The translations under genes and the position numbers were made by a program. DNA of 5,912 bases, from contig USQO01000096.1 in assembly GCA_900556845.1 (NCBI GenBank), forward strand, positions 1 to 5,912, written 5' to 3'. Source of the stretch: an uncultured Bacteroides sp. (lineage in GTDB: Bacteria > Bacteroidota > Bacteroidia > Bacteroidales > Bacteroidaceae). Shown here piece by piece: positions 5,826 through 5,912 of this stretch. Within the stretch, counting starts at the first letter, position 1, and every line of letters begins with the position of its first letter. The notes under the pieces were generated by a model. The model was not told where the DNA came from. It did not search any database and saw only the letters and a list, made by a program, of their open reading frames with translations.

Positions 5826-5912
5826 GCCCCTAACCCTAAGAAAAACCTGCCTGATGTAAAAAAAACACGACATTATAACAGTCAAAACAAATCGTATAAT
5901 ACTAATAGACAG

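Overview
The window reads as a chromosomal segment of a Bacteroidota gut commensal, most likely Bacteroides or Phocaeicola. The grounds are promoters of the TAnnTTTG type, starts without a Shine-Dalgarno sequence in A-rich leaders, a ribosomal protein S16 with a long Ala/Lys/Glu tail, an S46 dipeptidyl-peptidase, and AT-rich intergenic DNA between moderately GC-rich genes. No mobile element, tRNA, rRNA or CRISPR array was seen.

Layout: (1) 133-792 (+) encodes a small secreted outer-membrane beta-barrel protein. (2) 903-2075 (-) encodes an OmpA-family protein with an N-terminal barrel, a coiled-coil linker and a C-terminal peptidoglycan-binding domain; it converges on gene 1, with a strong hairpin terminator at 804-840 between them. 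(3) 2076-2555 is a divergent AT-rich intergenic region with no convincing gene. (4) 2556-4724 (+) encodes a periplasmic S46 peptidase with the complete triad His86/Asp228/Ser657 and an Arg675 that points to DPP11-type (Asp/Glu) specificity; a strong terminator follows. (5) 4781-5230 is a second long intergenic region. It holds, on the minus strand, a compact unit with a promoter, a transcript of about 70 nt and an intrinsic terminator (a probable small RNA), then the plus-strand rpsP promoter. (6) 5231-5764 (+) encodes ribosomal protein S16, followed by its own terminator.

The protein genes look like single-gene transcription units, each with its own signals. Three products act in the envelope: two in the outer membrane, and one in the periplasm that would release dipeptides from imported peptides. 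rpsP is housekeeping.

Nothing here amounts to a new multi-gene system. The most notable unexplained item is the minus-strand small RNA at about 4896-4966. It carries a 13-codon reading frame whose stop codon lies in the loop of its own terminator hairpin, and an imperfect dyad covers the -33 region of its promoter.
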